Source of the DNA: Prevotella sp.
GTDB taxonomy: Bacteria; Bacteroidota; Bacteroidia; Bacteroidales; Bacteroidaceae
Assembly (NCBI GenBank): GCA_017474485.1
Contig: JAFVHO010000167.1
Location: forward strand, 1 to 36,630
DNA: 36,630 nucleotides
Reading direction: 5' to 3'
Shown: positions 1 through 6,516 of the stretch, piece by piece
How the letters are laid out: each line of letters opens with the position of its first letter
Numbering within the stretch: the first letter of the stretch is position 1
Translations under genes and position numbers: made by a program
Notes under the pieces: model-generated
What the model was told of the DNA's origin: nothing
Databases searched by the model: none
The model's input: only the letters and a program-made list of their open reading frames with translations

Positions 1-1
1 A

Positions 2-163
2 ATCTCTAAACTCGAAAATCAAGGGCTTCAGAGCACAGGTACATGGAGTAGCGGATGTTCCCTTCTTTATGTATCGTTTATGTACTATATTCGGATAGTT
101 GTCACAAGGTGGGCATCCACGGAAGAATTGAACTGTGCCAATATTCCCAAACAACTAAATTAA
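2..163 (+). CDS. Possible 3' end of a truncated coding region
   Basis: Reading frame 2 is open from the window edge to a TAA at 161-163, giving 53 residues that end in ANIPKQLN. The stretch QGLQSTGTWSS is faintly like the repeated WSS segments of Fibrobacter-type paralogous (FISUMP/DUF1566-like) surface domains, but the match is weak. The next ORF begins eight bases after this stop, which would fit an operon. An open frame of 53 codons at a window edge can occur by chance, and another frame (55-303) is open too, so this is only a possible gene end. Confidence 0.25.
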   Translation: MSKLENQGLQSTGTWSSGCSLLYVSFMYYIRIVVTRWASTEELNCANIPKQLN

Positions 164-171
164 TAACAATA

Positions 172-303
172 ATGAACAAAAAAGTATTGTTTTGGCCGTT
201 GGCGGCGGTGCTGCTGACGGCGTGTGAGAGAGGACTCGACGACGGCACCTTCCGCCTCACCGCCGACCCCGACTGGGACAGCGTGAACGGCTACACGTTC
301 TAA
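172..303 (+). CDS. Small putative lipoprotein, possibly truncated
   Basis: This 43-codon ORF begins MNKK, continues with a hydrophobic stretch and reaches a lipobox-like LLTAC, so the Cys at about residue 18 would be lipidated. Only about 25 residues follow, rich in D and G, before the TAA at 301-303. I chose the ATG at 172 rather than the ATG at 55 because it puts the lipoprotein signal at the N-terminus and follows an A/T-rich leader typical of this genome. GC-rich third positions in the second half support real coding. A dispersed palindromic repeat starts two bases after the stop, so the gene may have been shortened there. No function is recognisable. Confidence 0.45.
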   Translation: MNKKVLFWPLAAVLLTACERGLDDGTFRLTADPDWDSVNGYTF

Positions 304-304
304 C

Positions 305-370
305 GCACTTTTGTCATGACTCGGTCATTTGCAAGCAGGCTTGCATGACCCTCGCTGCTCCAAAAGTTCT
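305..370. repeat. Dispersed imperfect palindrome, family 1, copy A
   Basis: The element has inverted ends (ACTTTTG ... CAAAAGT). Inside is a hairpin with outer arms GGTCAT/ATGACC and inner arms GCAAG/CTTGC. It matches a second copy at 19691-19755, including the blocks GACTCGG and CTCGCTGCTC. The two copies differ in the hairpin arms but both keep pairing, which points to selection on structure. It could be a REP-like element or a bidirectional terminator. Confidence 0.7.
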
Positions 371-382
371 AATCTAAAATAC

Positions 383-416
383 TCCGCCGAGCCCATCTTT
401 CGGATGTCTCGGCGGA
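383..416. terminator. Strong hairpin between convergent genes
   Basis: Perfect 9-bp arms TCCGCCGAG/CTCGGCGGA enclose a second short stem CATC/GATG with loop TTTCG. The hairpin lies between the plus-strand small ORF ending at 303 and the minus-strand ATPase gene ending at 481. A bidirectional terminator is plausible, although neither side has a clear long T-run. Confidence 0.5.
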
Positions 417-423
417 TATTATC

Positions 424-465
424 ATGCTGCACTTTTTGCACTTTCTTCACCTAAAATCGGATTAG
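424..465 (+). repeat. Left inverted copy of the LHF-coding repeat flanking the VapE-like gene
   Basis: Bases 427-456 repeat, in inverted orientation, the sequence at 2077-2107 on the other side of the ATPase gene. The left copy opens a 13-codon ORF from ATG 424 to TAG 463-465, whose product MLHFLHFLHLKSD shares LHFLHFLHLK with the small ORF at 1973-2119. The two base changes within the shared ten codons are synonymous (CTG/TTG and CTG/CTA). It may be an element boundary or a fragment of the small ORF. Confidence 0.6.
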
Positions 466-480
466 GGAACGTCTTGAGGA

Positions 481-1920
481 TTACTCCTTCGGACACATAT
501 ACCAGCCGCGACGGCCATCTACGGCACCAGCTTGGTAATGATTGGCAAGGGCTGCGGAGAGTTCACGGAACGACGGCATGTCTACTGCACTGACACGGCT
601 GTGGAGTTCTCGTTCTACTTCTGAGAGTGTCATCAGAGAGTCTTTGTTGCGCTCGGTCCTCTCGAAAAATTCGGTGATGACAAACTCTGCCTTCTTCATC
701 ATCTGGAATTGCTTGTTGTGCTGCTCCATACGCTGCTCCTCCTCGTGGGTGGGATAGTAGCGCGCGCCATGCTTTACTTCATAGACAGCCTGGGCATACA
801 GCTGGCGGTAGTTGATGGTCGGCTCGGTGTTGATGATACCGTTTACCGGACAGCAGATGTAACGGCGCGAACCCGTGGGGTCGGTCAGCGGGGTAGGCGA
901 GTTCGTCGTGGCGATAAACGACGCCGTACGCTGTGAACGTACGTATTGGTCGGAGTGCATCTTACGTACCTGTACGTCCTTCTCAGCCAAAATGCGCTTG
1001 ATTTTAGCCTGCTCGCGCTCAGTCTTCGCATTATATTCGTCGATATTGACCAGGGCCATGCGTGCCAGGACACGCTCCACCTGCTCTGCATTGTCCATCT
1101 TGATGTCGTCGATGAAGTAGTCGCTCAGCACGGGTGGTAGCAGCATGCGGCAGAACGTGGTCTTATGAGTTCCCTGCCCGCCGATAAGCATCGGCACGAG
1201 CATATTGCTGAAACGTGAGTCGATACCGAGCCACTGCGCCACCATCGCCAAGAACCAGCGGTGGAACAGCGGCTCCCAGTCCGCGTAGTCGGTGGGAATA
1301 CGAAGTGCGAGATCGGCGATATGGTCCTTTTGTCCGTACCAGCGCCCGCATCCGTCAAGGAACTCTGTTAATGGATTGTATTGCGGTATCATGGTGGAGT
1401 GCAGGTAGAGCTGCAGGTCGATACCCCAGCCGTCGCCACCCTCGTTCATCTGCTCGAAGGTCATGCGGTTCAGGTCGCGGTCGGTCAGCTGCTGCCATTC
1501 GTGGTAGACACCGTCGTGCGGGCGCCACTCCTCGATCTTCTTCACTGTGTTGTAGCGCAGCTCGTAGCGACGGCTGAAGAAGTCGGCTATGCCACGGGCG
1601 ATGCGCTCCTTCTGGTTGAGCACGGAGCGGGGCTTCAGGCCTTTTTCGGTGTAGGCAGCACGGAATATCTTGCGTACCTCGTCGGCAGAGAGTGCAATAC
1701 GGTCTTGGTCAATGGTACGCTGTACACAAGGCTCTTCGGGCAGTTGGGCCTGACGACAGGCGCGGGCTGTGAGGCATACAATCTGTTCGTCATCAGCCGT
1801 TTCACGCAAGGCGTTGGCCAGACAAGAATAGTAAGAAATGCGCAAATTGCGTAGTTCCTTTACGCGTGGCGTCTCATTGATGAGGCCACGGCGGGTGAAA
1901 ATAGTCTTTTTAGTCTTCAT
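481..1920 (-). CDS. VapE/VirE-type P-loop ATPase (DUF3874-like C-terminus)
   Basis: This 479-residue protein matches the VapE-type (virulence-associated E) P-loop ATPase/helicase-like domain common in Bacteroidota and in phage and satellite replication modules. Visible motifs are a Walker A GGQGTHKTT (about residues 248-256), a Walker B-like ALVNIDEYN (about 288-296), a sensor-type ATTNSPTPL and an arginine-finger-like GSRRYICCP. The C-terminal 110 residues fit a DUF3874-type winged tail. Many relatives carry an N-terminal VirE_N/primase part; here the protein starts directly with about 200 residues of linker and helical sequence, so it is a shorter form. The gene stands alone, with a promoter around 2124-2154 and a roughly 190-base leader containing a repeat-built small ORF. 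A role in DNA replication or mobility is inferred from the family only; there is no sign of virulence. Confidence 0.85.
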   Translation of the reverse strand: MKTKKTIFTRRGLINETPRVKELRNLRISYYSCLANALRETADDEQIVCLTARACRQAQLPEEPCVQRTIDQDRIALSADEVRKIFRAAYTEKGLKPRSVLNQKERIARGIADFFSRRYELRYNTVKKIEEWRPHDGVYHEWQQLTDRDLNRMTFEQMNEGGDGWGIDLQLYLHSTMIPQYNPLTEFLDGCGRWYGQKDHIADLALRIPTDYADWEPLFHRWFLAMVAQWLGIDSRFSNMLVPMLIGGQGTHKTTFCRMLLPPVLSDYFIDDIKMDNAEQVERVLARMALVNIDEYNAKTEREQAKIKRILAEKDVQVRKMHSDQYVRSQRTASFIATTNSPTPLTDPTGSRRYICCPVNGIINTEPTINYRQLYAQAVYEVKHGARYYPTHEEEQRMEQHNKQFQMMKKAEFVITEFFERTERNKDSLMTLSEVERELHSRVSAVDMPSFRELSAALANHYQAGAVDGRRGWYMCPKE

Positions 1921-1972
1921 GTTGCATCTTTTTTATGTGGTTTGACATCATTTTATCGTATAGAGGCACCGT

Positions 1973-2119
1973 TCATCTGAACGGAGGCACTTTAGGAAAA
2001 TTTAGAGGCGCCGTTTTTTCAAACGGAGGCGCTATTTTTTCAAACGGGGGCTCCATTTTTTTGCGTCGAGGCTCCATTTTCAGGTGAAGAAAGTGCAGAA
2101 AGTGCAGGGCCTTTTTCAT
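1973..2119 (-). CDS. Repeat-built small ORF upstream of the VapE-like gene
   Basis: This 48-codon minus-strand ORF runs from ATG at 2119 to TGA at 1975. Its product starts MKKALHFLHFLHLKMEP and continues with near-repeats MEPPFEKIA, PPFEKTAP and PKVPPFR. The DNA consists of palindromic or near-palindromic units (for example CCGTTCA/TGAACGG at 1970-1985 and CCGTTT/AAACGG at 2011-2026). The predicted -7 box ends only four bases before the ATG, so translation would have to be leaderless or start elsewhere. It could be a true small protein, a leader ORF controlling the ATPase gene, or repeat DNA with an incidental open frame. The stop is 52 bases upstream of the ATPase start. Confidence 0.4.
   Translation of the reverse strand: MKKALHFLHFLHLKMEPRRKKMEPPFEKIAPPFEKTAPLNFPKVPPFR
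2077..2107. repeat. Right inverted copy of the LHF-coding repeat
   Basis: The tract contains tandem AAGTGCAGA units after AGGTGAAG. It is the inverted partner of 427-456, about 1.6 kb away, with one substitution inside the AAGTGCA block and a one-base difference near its outer end. The pair brackets the whole ATPase gene. Confidence 0.65.
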
Positions 2120-2123
2120 GATG

Positions 2124-2154
2124 CAAAGTTAGCAGATGGTTCGCATGTGTGCAA
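2124..2154 (-). promoter_or_regulatory. Bacteroidota-type promoter for the VapE-like gene
   Basis: On the minus strand a -7 element TAACTTTG (2131-2124) lies 20 bases after an ATTG resembling the TTTG -33 box. Transcription would start near 2118, giving the ATPase gene a leader of nearly 200 bases that covers the repeat ORF. Confidence 0.6.
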
Positions 2155-2313
2155 TACTTTTTAGTGTGTGTGACTTTTAAATTATGTTAAACTCACGTGG
2201 TATAGGGAACAATGGGGCGGGAAAATTCGTATCGTTGTCGTGAAAATGCCGAGCATAGCGATGCGGGTGATTCATATCTGGATTACTATCAGCTGACCGA
2301 CCCTGTTATAACA

Positions 2314-2349
2314 AAATGAGGATGTGCCTATTTTGACACATCCTCATTT
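2314..2349 (-). terminator. Intrinsic terminator after the symporter gene
   Basis: Perfect 13-bp arms AAATGAGGATGTG/CACATCCTCATTT with a 10-base loop lie 16 bases past the stop of the minus-strand symporter gene. Read on the minus strand, TTTTGTTAT follows the hairpin, as expected for an intrinsic terminator. Confidence 0.8.
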
Positions 2350-2365
2350 CTAGTATGTTGGATAC

Positions 2366-3892
2366 TTACTTGTAGCACTCGAAAATCTTGTTGACAACGG
2401 TGCTGTCCATCTTCTTTGACAGCAGGCTGACAATCCAGACGATGGGGAAGCCGCCGACCATGGCAATGGCACCACAGTTGATGGGGTTGATGGGGTTGCC
2501 GGCCAGCATGTTGATGACCGTCAGACCTACGCCCCAGATGAAGCAGGCCCAGACGCTGGCGGTGGTGACACCACGCCAGTAGAGACCCAGCATGAACGGT
2601 GCGAGGAAGGCACCAGCCAGAGCGCCCCACGAAATGCCCATGAGCTGGGCAATAAACGTAGGCGGATTCAGTGCGATGAGCAGTGAGATGGCGATGAAGA
2701 ACATGATGAGCACGCGCATCACGACCACCTTACGGCGCTCAATCTTCTCGGCAATGATATCATCGATAGCACCATCTTCTACCTCGCCAGGCAACGACTT
2801 CTTGTCGCGGTAGATGAGGTCGAGGGTCATCGTGCTGGATGACGTGAGTACCAGCGAGGCCAGCGTCGACATGGAAGCCGACAGCACCAGCAGCACCACG
2901 AGGGCGATGAGTACGTCGGGCAGTGTGACGAGCATGGCAGGTACGATAGAGTCGAAGGCTATCTTGCCAGTCGCTTCATTGATGACGGGGTCGTAAAGAC
3001 GACCGAAACCACCGAGGAAATAGCAGCCGCCAGCCACGATGAAGGCGAAGATGGTAGAGATGACGGTGCCGCGCTTGATGGCCGACTCGTCGGTGATGGA
3101 GTAGAACTTACCGACCATCTGGGGCAGTCCCATGGTGCCGAGTGATGTCAGGATGATGACGCCCAGCAGTCCCCAGGGATCGGGGCCGAACCAAGTGGCA
3201 AACATGCCGCTGCCCACTTCGGTAGAGCCGTCGGCAGGAATGACGGCCAGCTTCTCGACAGCACTGGTCAGACCACCGTTGTTGTACAGAACGGCAGCGA
3301 TGACAGCCACGATGCCGAAGAGCATGATGATGCCCTGTATGAAGTCGTTCATAGCTGTAGCCTTGTAGCCGCCCAAGATAACATAGACGGCAGTCAGGAT
3401 AGACATGATGACCACACAATACTCGTAGGGAATATTAAAGCCCATCTCGAACAGTCGGGAAATGCCGCTATAGACACCGGCGGTGTAGGGGATGAGGAAT
3501 ACAAAGGCAATGATAGAGGCTGCCACGCGCAAACCCTGATCACAGAAGCGGGTACCGAAGAAGTCAGGCATGGTGCGCGACTCGATGTGTTGCGTCATGA
3601 GCTTGGTACGCTTGCCGAGGATAATCCACGCTAACAGTGAACCTATAATGGCGTTGCCGATACCAATCCATGCGCTGGAGAGACCATACTTCCAGCCAAA
3701 CTGTCCGGCATAGCCTACGAAGACCACTGCCGAGAAATAACTCGTTCCGAAGGCGAAAGCCGTGAGCCAGGGACCTACGGCACGTCCGCCCAATACAAAT
3801 CCATCGACACTGCTGGCCTGCTTGCGGGTATAGAGACCCACGCCAATCATGACGGCCAGGAAGATAACAGTTAAAAGTACTTTGATTAACAT
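2366..3892 (-). CDS. Sodium:solute symporter (SSS family)
   Basis: This 508-residue polytopic membrane protein has the hallmarks of the sodium:solute symporter (LeuT-fold) family: an N-terminal helix followed by the GFVLGGRAVGPW region, the conserved stretch GTSYFSAVVFVGYAGQFGW in helix 1, GGYKATAMNDFIQGIIM in the middle, and SASMSTLASLVLTSSST in the helix 8 region that contributes to the sodium site. About 13 transmembrane segments can be counted. It would use the sodium gradient to import a small organic solute; the substrate cannot be read from sequence. It follows the porin gene on the same strand with an intercistronic hairpin repeat between them, so outer-membrane and inner-membrane uptake may be coupled. 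A clear terminator follows. Confidence 0.92.
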   Translation of the reverse strand: MLIKVLLTVIFLAVMIGVGLYTRKQASSVDGFVLGGRAVGPWLTAFAFGTSYFSAVVFVGYAGQFGWKYGLSSAWIGIGNAIIGSLLAWIILGKRTKLMTQHIESRTMPDFFGTRFCDQGLRVAASIIAFVFLIPYTAGVYSGISRLFEMGFNIPYEYCVVIMSILTAVYVILGGYKATAMNDFIQGIIMLFGIVAVIAAVLYNNGGLTSAVEKLAVIPADGSTEVGSGMFATWFGPDPWGLLGVIILTSLGTMGLPQMVGKFYSITDESAIKRGTVISTIFAFIVAGGCYFLGGFGRLYDPVINEATGKIAFDSIVPAMLVTLPDVLIALVVLLVLSASMSTLASLVLTSSSTMTLDLIYRDKKSLPGEVEDGAIDDIIAEKIERRKVVVMRVLIMFFIAISLLIALNPPTFIAQLMGISWGALAGAFLAPFMLGLYWRGVTTASVWACFIWGVGLTVINMLAGNPINPINCGAIAMVGGFPIVWIVSLLSKKMDSTVVNKIFECYK

Positions 3893-3910
3893 ATTATTGT
3901 CTTTTTTTTT

Positions 3911-3977
3911 GCAAGGACTACAGGACTTAAGGACTTTTATTCCTATACAATATTCCTGTTAGTCCTGTAGACCTTGC
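3911..3977. repeat. Intercistronic hairpin repeat, family 3, copy 1
   Basis: Arms GCAAGGACTACAGGACT and AGTCCTGTAGACCTTGC pair at 16 of 17 positions, with a second inner pairing around AAGGAC and TCCTGTT. It fills the gap between the porin and symporter genes. The same element lies at 21795-21877 and 24292-24359, each time between two same-strand genes. Confidence 0.8.
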
Positions 3978-3986
3978 TAATAATTA

Positions 3987-5045
3987 TTAGAATGCGACCT
4001 GAACCTGACCCTGCAGCCAGTTGTAGTCCTTTTGATAATTGCTCCATGTGCGTGTGTACTGCAGCTGCAGACGGCAGTTCTTATAGAACCAGTACTGCAG
4101 TCCGCCAGTGGCTTGCGTCTGGTGGTACTTCATCTCGGTGTTGCGGTCGAAGTAGTCGACAGAGGCAACGGCATCCAGACCGTCGGTGAGGGGAATGGTC
4201 GACGTGATGTAGCCACCCATGCTACCCACTTCGCCGTCCTTGCCGCCCAGCCACTCGGCACGCACCTTCATGGGACGGGCTTCTTTGTATTTGCTGGGAG
4301 AGTAGGGGGCACTCTTCACCTCAGCACCCACGCTGTAGCGGTCGCGGCGATAGTCGTCGCCAACCTGAATGTCAGGATTCCAGGCGGCTGTTCCTACGGC
4401 ATGTCCGCGGCCCTTCTGTCCGCTGACCACAAAACGCAGCTGGTCAGAAGGCTTATATTCCAGTTTCAGAATGACGTCCTTGTCGTCATTGCCGTCCTTG
4501 CGGTTGATGCCCTGTCCGTTCATGATGCCCAGTTCGTAGTGCAGGTGGCCGTTGAAGAGGTCTCCATAGAGCTCCAAACCGAGGTCACGGCCGTAGTGCA
4601 GACCAAAGAGAGGATCGTAACAGCCGGCATAGCAGGTCACAGCCTGTGAGCAGACATCTACGAGTTCAAGCTGTACGGGCGATAGGGGATTCTCCATCGA
4701 GAACGAGTTCTTGAACTGTCCGAAACGGACGGTGAGTTCCTTGCCCTTCGTCACGCGATAGTCGGTATAGAACTCTTGTACCACGCTGTTGAAGTCGTGC
4801 ATGAAGAGGAAGAACCAGCGGTCGGTGATGCGGGCCTTGGCCCACAGCAGGGTGCGCTTCAGATTGTAACTGCTCTTGGGATTTGCTCCTTCTTGATCGG
4901 TGTAGGCATAGCCGGCTTGGGCATAGCCGTTGAGTGTGATGCGGCTGCTCAGTTCTTTCATCCAGTCAATTTCTTTTTGCTCTTTCTGAGCACTGGCTGT
5001 CAGCGAGAACAGCATCATCAGGCAAATAATTCTAATTGCTTTCAT
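3987..5045 (-). CDS. Phosphate-selective-type porin (OprO/OprP-like)
   Basis: This 352-residue secreted protein has a clear signal peptide (MKAIRIICLMMLFSLTASAQ) followed by alternating short beta-strand-like segments with aromatic girdle residues, for example LNGYAQAGYAYTD, and it ends in the outer-membrane signature QLQYTRTWSNY ... VQVAF with a terminal Phe. The layout matches the phosphate-selective porin O/P family, usually 16-stranded barrels. The mid segment VRFGQFKNSFSMENPLSP is typical of the family. It would sit in the outer membrane and admit small solutes; phosphate specificity cannot be concluded. It lies upstream of the symporter gene. A 10-bp-unit purine tract directly precedes its start region and could affect translation. 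Confidence 0.85.
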   Translation of the reverse strand: MKAIRIICLMMLFSLTASAQKEQKEIDWMKELSSRITLNGYAQAGYAYTDQEGANPKSSYNLKRTLLWAKARITDRWFFLFMHDFNSVVQEFYTDYRVTKGKELTVRFGQFKNSFSMENPLSPVQLELVDVCSQAVTCYAGCYDPLFGLHYGRDLGLELYGDLFNGHLHYELGIMNGQGINRKDGNDDKDVILKLEYKPSDQLRFVVSGQKGRGHAVGTAAWNPDIQVGDDYRRDRYSVGAEVKSAPYSPSKYKEARPMKVRAEWLGGKDGEVGSMGGYITSTIPLTDGLDAVASVDYFDRNTEMKYHQTQATGGLQYWFYKNCRLQLQYTRTWSNYQKDYNWLQGQVQVAF

Positions 5046-5068
5046 CTTTTTTATGGTTTTAATTAGTG

Positions 5069-5174
5069 TTTTACCTTTTTACCCTTTTACTTTTTTACTT
5101 TTTTACTTTTTTACCTTTTTACCTTTTTACCTTTTACCTTTTTACCTTTTTACCCTTTTACCTTTTTACCTTTT
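5069..5174. repeat. Tandem tract of about 10-bp TTTTTACCTT units
   Basis: About 105 bases consist of TTTTTACC-type units of 7-10 bp, almost free of A and G apart from the TA step. On the minus strand this reads AAAAGGTAAA and covers the last codons and TAA of the AI-2E gene (KGKKVKG tail) and the whole spacer up to the porin gene. Such a tract can change length by slippage. Confidence 0.85.
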
Positions 5175-6235
5175 ATGACGTATTTCTGATAGTAGGTAAT
5201 CAGTAGCGTGGTCATGGGCAGGGCGATGATCATGCCCAAAATGCCCAGCAGTGAACCCCAGATACTGAGGGACAGCAGGATGATGGCCGAATTGAGACCG
5301 GTGACGTGCCCCATGATACGTGGAGTGAGAATGGTGTCCTGAATAATCTGTACGACAGCAAACACGATGATGGCCGCTAACATAATCATCCAGAAGCTTT
5401 CGCCCGTATCAGCTGCCTTGACCACAGCCAGCAGAATGGTAGGCACGAAACCCAACAACTGCAGGTAGGGTACCATGTTGAGCAGTCCGATGAACATGCC
5501 CAAGCCGATGGCCATGGGGAAGTCGATGATGAGAAAGCCGATGCTGAATAGCACACCCACGCAGAAGGCTACCAGTCCCTGACCACGGAAGTAGAGGTTC
5601 ATGCCTTGCTCAATGTCGCCAACCAGTTGGACGGCAAAACCACGGAAGCGTACGGGCAGTAGGTCGACCCATCCGCTGGAAATCTCTTCGTAATCCAATA
5701 AAATAAATAAGGTATAGAGCAAGACCATGGTTAGCGTGAGAACGCTGGACAGCACATTGATGGACTGCACGATAACGTCCCATAGCTTGGGCAACGTCTG
5801 CTTGATGCTTTCTAAGAAGCCTTCTTGAGTAACGATGGCCTTGATGTCTTCGCTGGAGACATTTTTGTGGATATAGTCTTCTACCATGTGTGGAATATTA
5901 CTCATGGTAGCATCATTGCTGACATAAGCCACTAACAGATCCTTCACACGCAGTCCCTCTTCAATCATTGGGGGGATCATCAGCCAGAAAAGCCCACTCA
6001 ATACAATGCCAACGGTTAGGAAGGCACAGAAAATGCCCAAGATGCGGAACTTGAGACGGCAACGATACTGGAAGAACTTGACCAGTGGAAAAAGAATGTA
6101 GGAGATGAGCCATGCAAGGAAGAAAGGCAGCAAGACACTGCTCAGTCTGTTGAGCAACATGACGATGCCCACGACGATGATGACAGCCATCACGCTACGG
6201 ATAAAACTGTCGAATGTTATCTTCTTTTGCTCCAT
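5150..6235 (-). CDS. AI-2E family transporter-like membrane protein (PerM/YdiK type)
   Basis: This protein of 361 residues belongs to the AI-2 exporter/UPF0118 family. It has two N-terminal helices (around IRSVMAVIIVVGIVMLLN and SSVLLPFFLAWLISYILF), a soluble amphipathic region (residues about 90-170) and a C-terminal membrane block with the family-typical GLLNMVPYLQ and DTILTPRIMGH motifs. I start at MEQKK (6235) rather than the longer frame to 6316, because a -7 box TACCTTTG ends eight bases before this ATG, so the longer frame would lie upstream of transcription start. The last residues KGKKVKG come from the tandem tract. The transported substrate is unknown; the family name does not prove autoinducer export. 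Confidence 0.88.
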   Translation of the reverse strand: MEQKKITFDSFIRSVMAVIIVVGIVMLLNRLSSVLLPFFLAWLISYILFPLVKFFQYRCRLKFRILGIFCAFLTVGIVLSGLFWLMIPPMIEEGLRVKDLLVAYVSNDATMSNIPHMVEDYIHKNVSSEDIKAIVTQEGFLESIKQTLPKLWDVIVQSINVLSSVLTLTMVLLYTLFILLDYEEISSGWVDLLPVRFRGFAVQLVGDIEQGMNLYFRGQGLVAFCVGVLFSIGFLIIDFPMAIGLGMFIGLLNMVPYLQLLGFVPTILLAVVKAADTGESFWMIMLAAIIVFAVVQIIQDTILTPRIMGHVTGLNSAIILLSLSIWGSLLGILGMIIALPMTTLLITYYQKYVIKGKKVKG

Positions 6236-6243
6236 AACGACTG

Positions 6244-6251
6244 CAAAGGTA
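6244..6251 (-). promoter_or_regulatory. Bacteroidota -7 box for the AI-2E family gene
   Basis: Minus-strand TACCTTTG fits TAnnTTTG exactly. No convincing TTTG -33 box lies 19-20 bases upstream. Only eight bases separate the box from the ATG, so the mRNA would have almost no leader. Confidence 0.5.
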
Positions 6252-6354
6252 ATAAAAAGTTTAGAGTTTAGGTTTAAAGTTGAAAGAAAATTTGTATATC
6301 TATATGATTTCTGCATACAAATACAGAAAAACCCAACGAAATACGTCTTTTCCT

Positions 6355-6420
6355 AATGTCGTGGGGCACGAGCCGTAATGTCGTGGGGCACGAGCCGTAA
6401 TGTCATGGGGCACGAGCCGT
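6355..6420. repeat. Three tandem 22-bp units
   Basis: The unit AATGTCGTGGGGCACGAGCC plus GT occurs at 6355, 6377 and 6399 with one G-to-A change in the third, and a degraded fourth follows. Each unit holds a small palindrome TCGTG-GGG-CACGA. The array lies upstream of the AI-2E promoter. Confidence 0.9.
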
Positions 6421-6456
6421 AATGTCGTTGCTCGTGAGGTTACGGCTCGTTTTTTT
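6412..6456 (+). terminator. Terminator-like hairpin at the end of the 22-bp array
   Basis: Arms ACGAGCCGTAA (6412-6422) and TTACGGCTCGT (6440-6450) pair perfectly over 11 bp and are followed by a T-run (6451-6456) on the plus strand. The flanking genes are both on the minus strand, so it would stop antisense transcription or an undetected plus-strand RNA. Confidence 0.6.
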
Positions 6457-6469
6457 GCAACCCAAAAGG

Positions 6470-6506
6470 CATCGTGCGACGTTACCTAAGGTAACGCCCG
6501 ACGATG
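6470..6506. terminator. Near-palindrome just after the DUF5686 gene
   Basis: Eighteen-base arms around a central A pair at 15 of 18 positions; the core GTTACCTAAGGTAAC is perfect. It begins ten bases past the stop of the long operon, and TTTT follows two bases later on the minus strand, so it could terminate that operon. Confidence 0.55.
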
Positions 6507-6516
6507 AACGGGAGTC

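Noticed and set aside
481-1920. VapE-like gene as a virulence factor or prophage
   Set aside because: The family name is historical; no phage structural, integrase or toxin genes are nearby.
6355-6456. Possible CRISPR-like array
   Set aside because: The 22-bp units are directly contiguous without spacers, and no cas genes are nearby.
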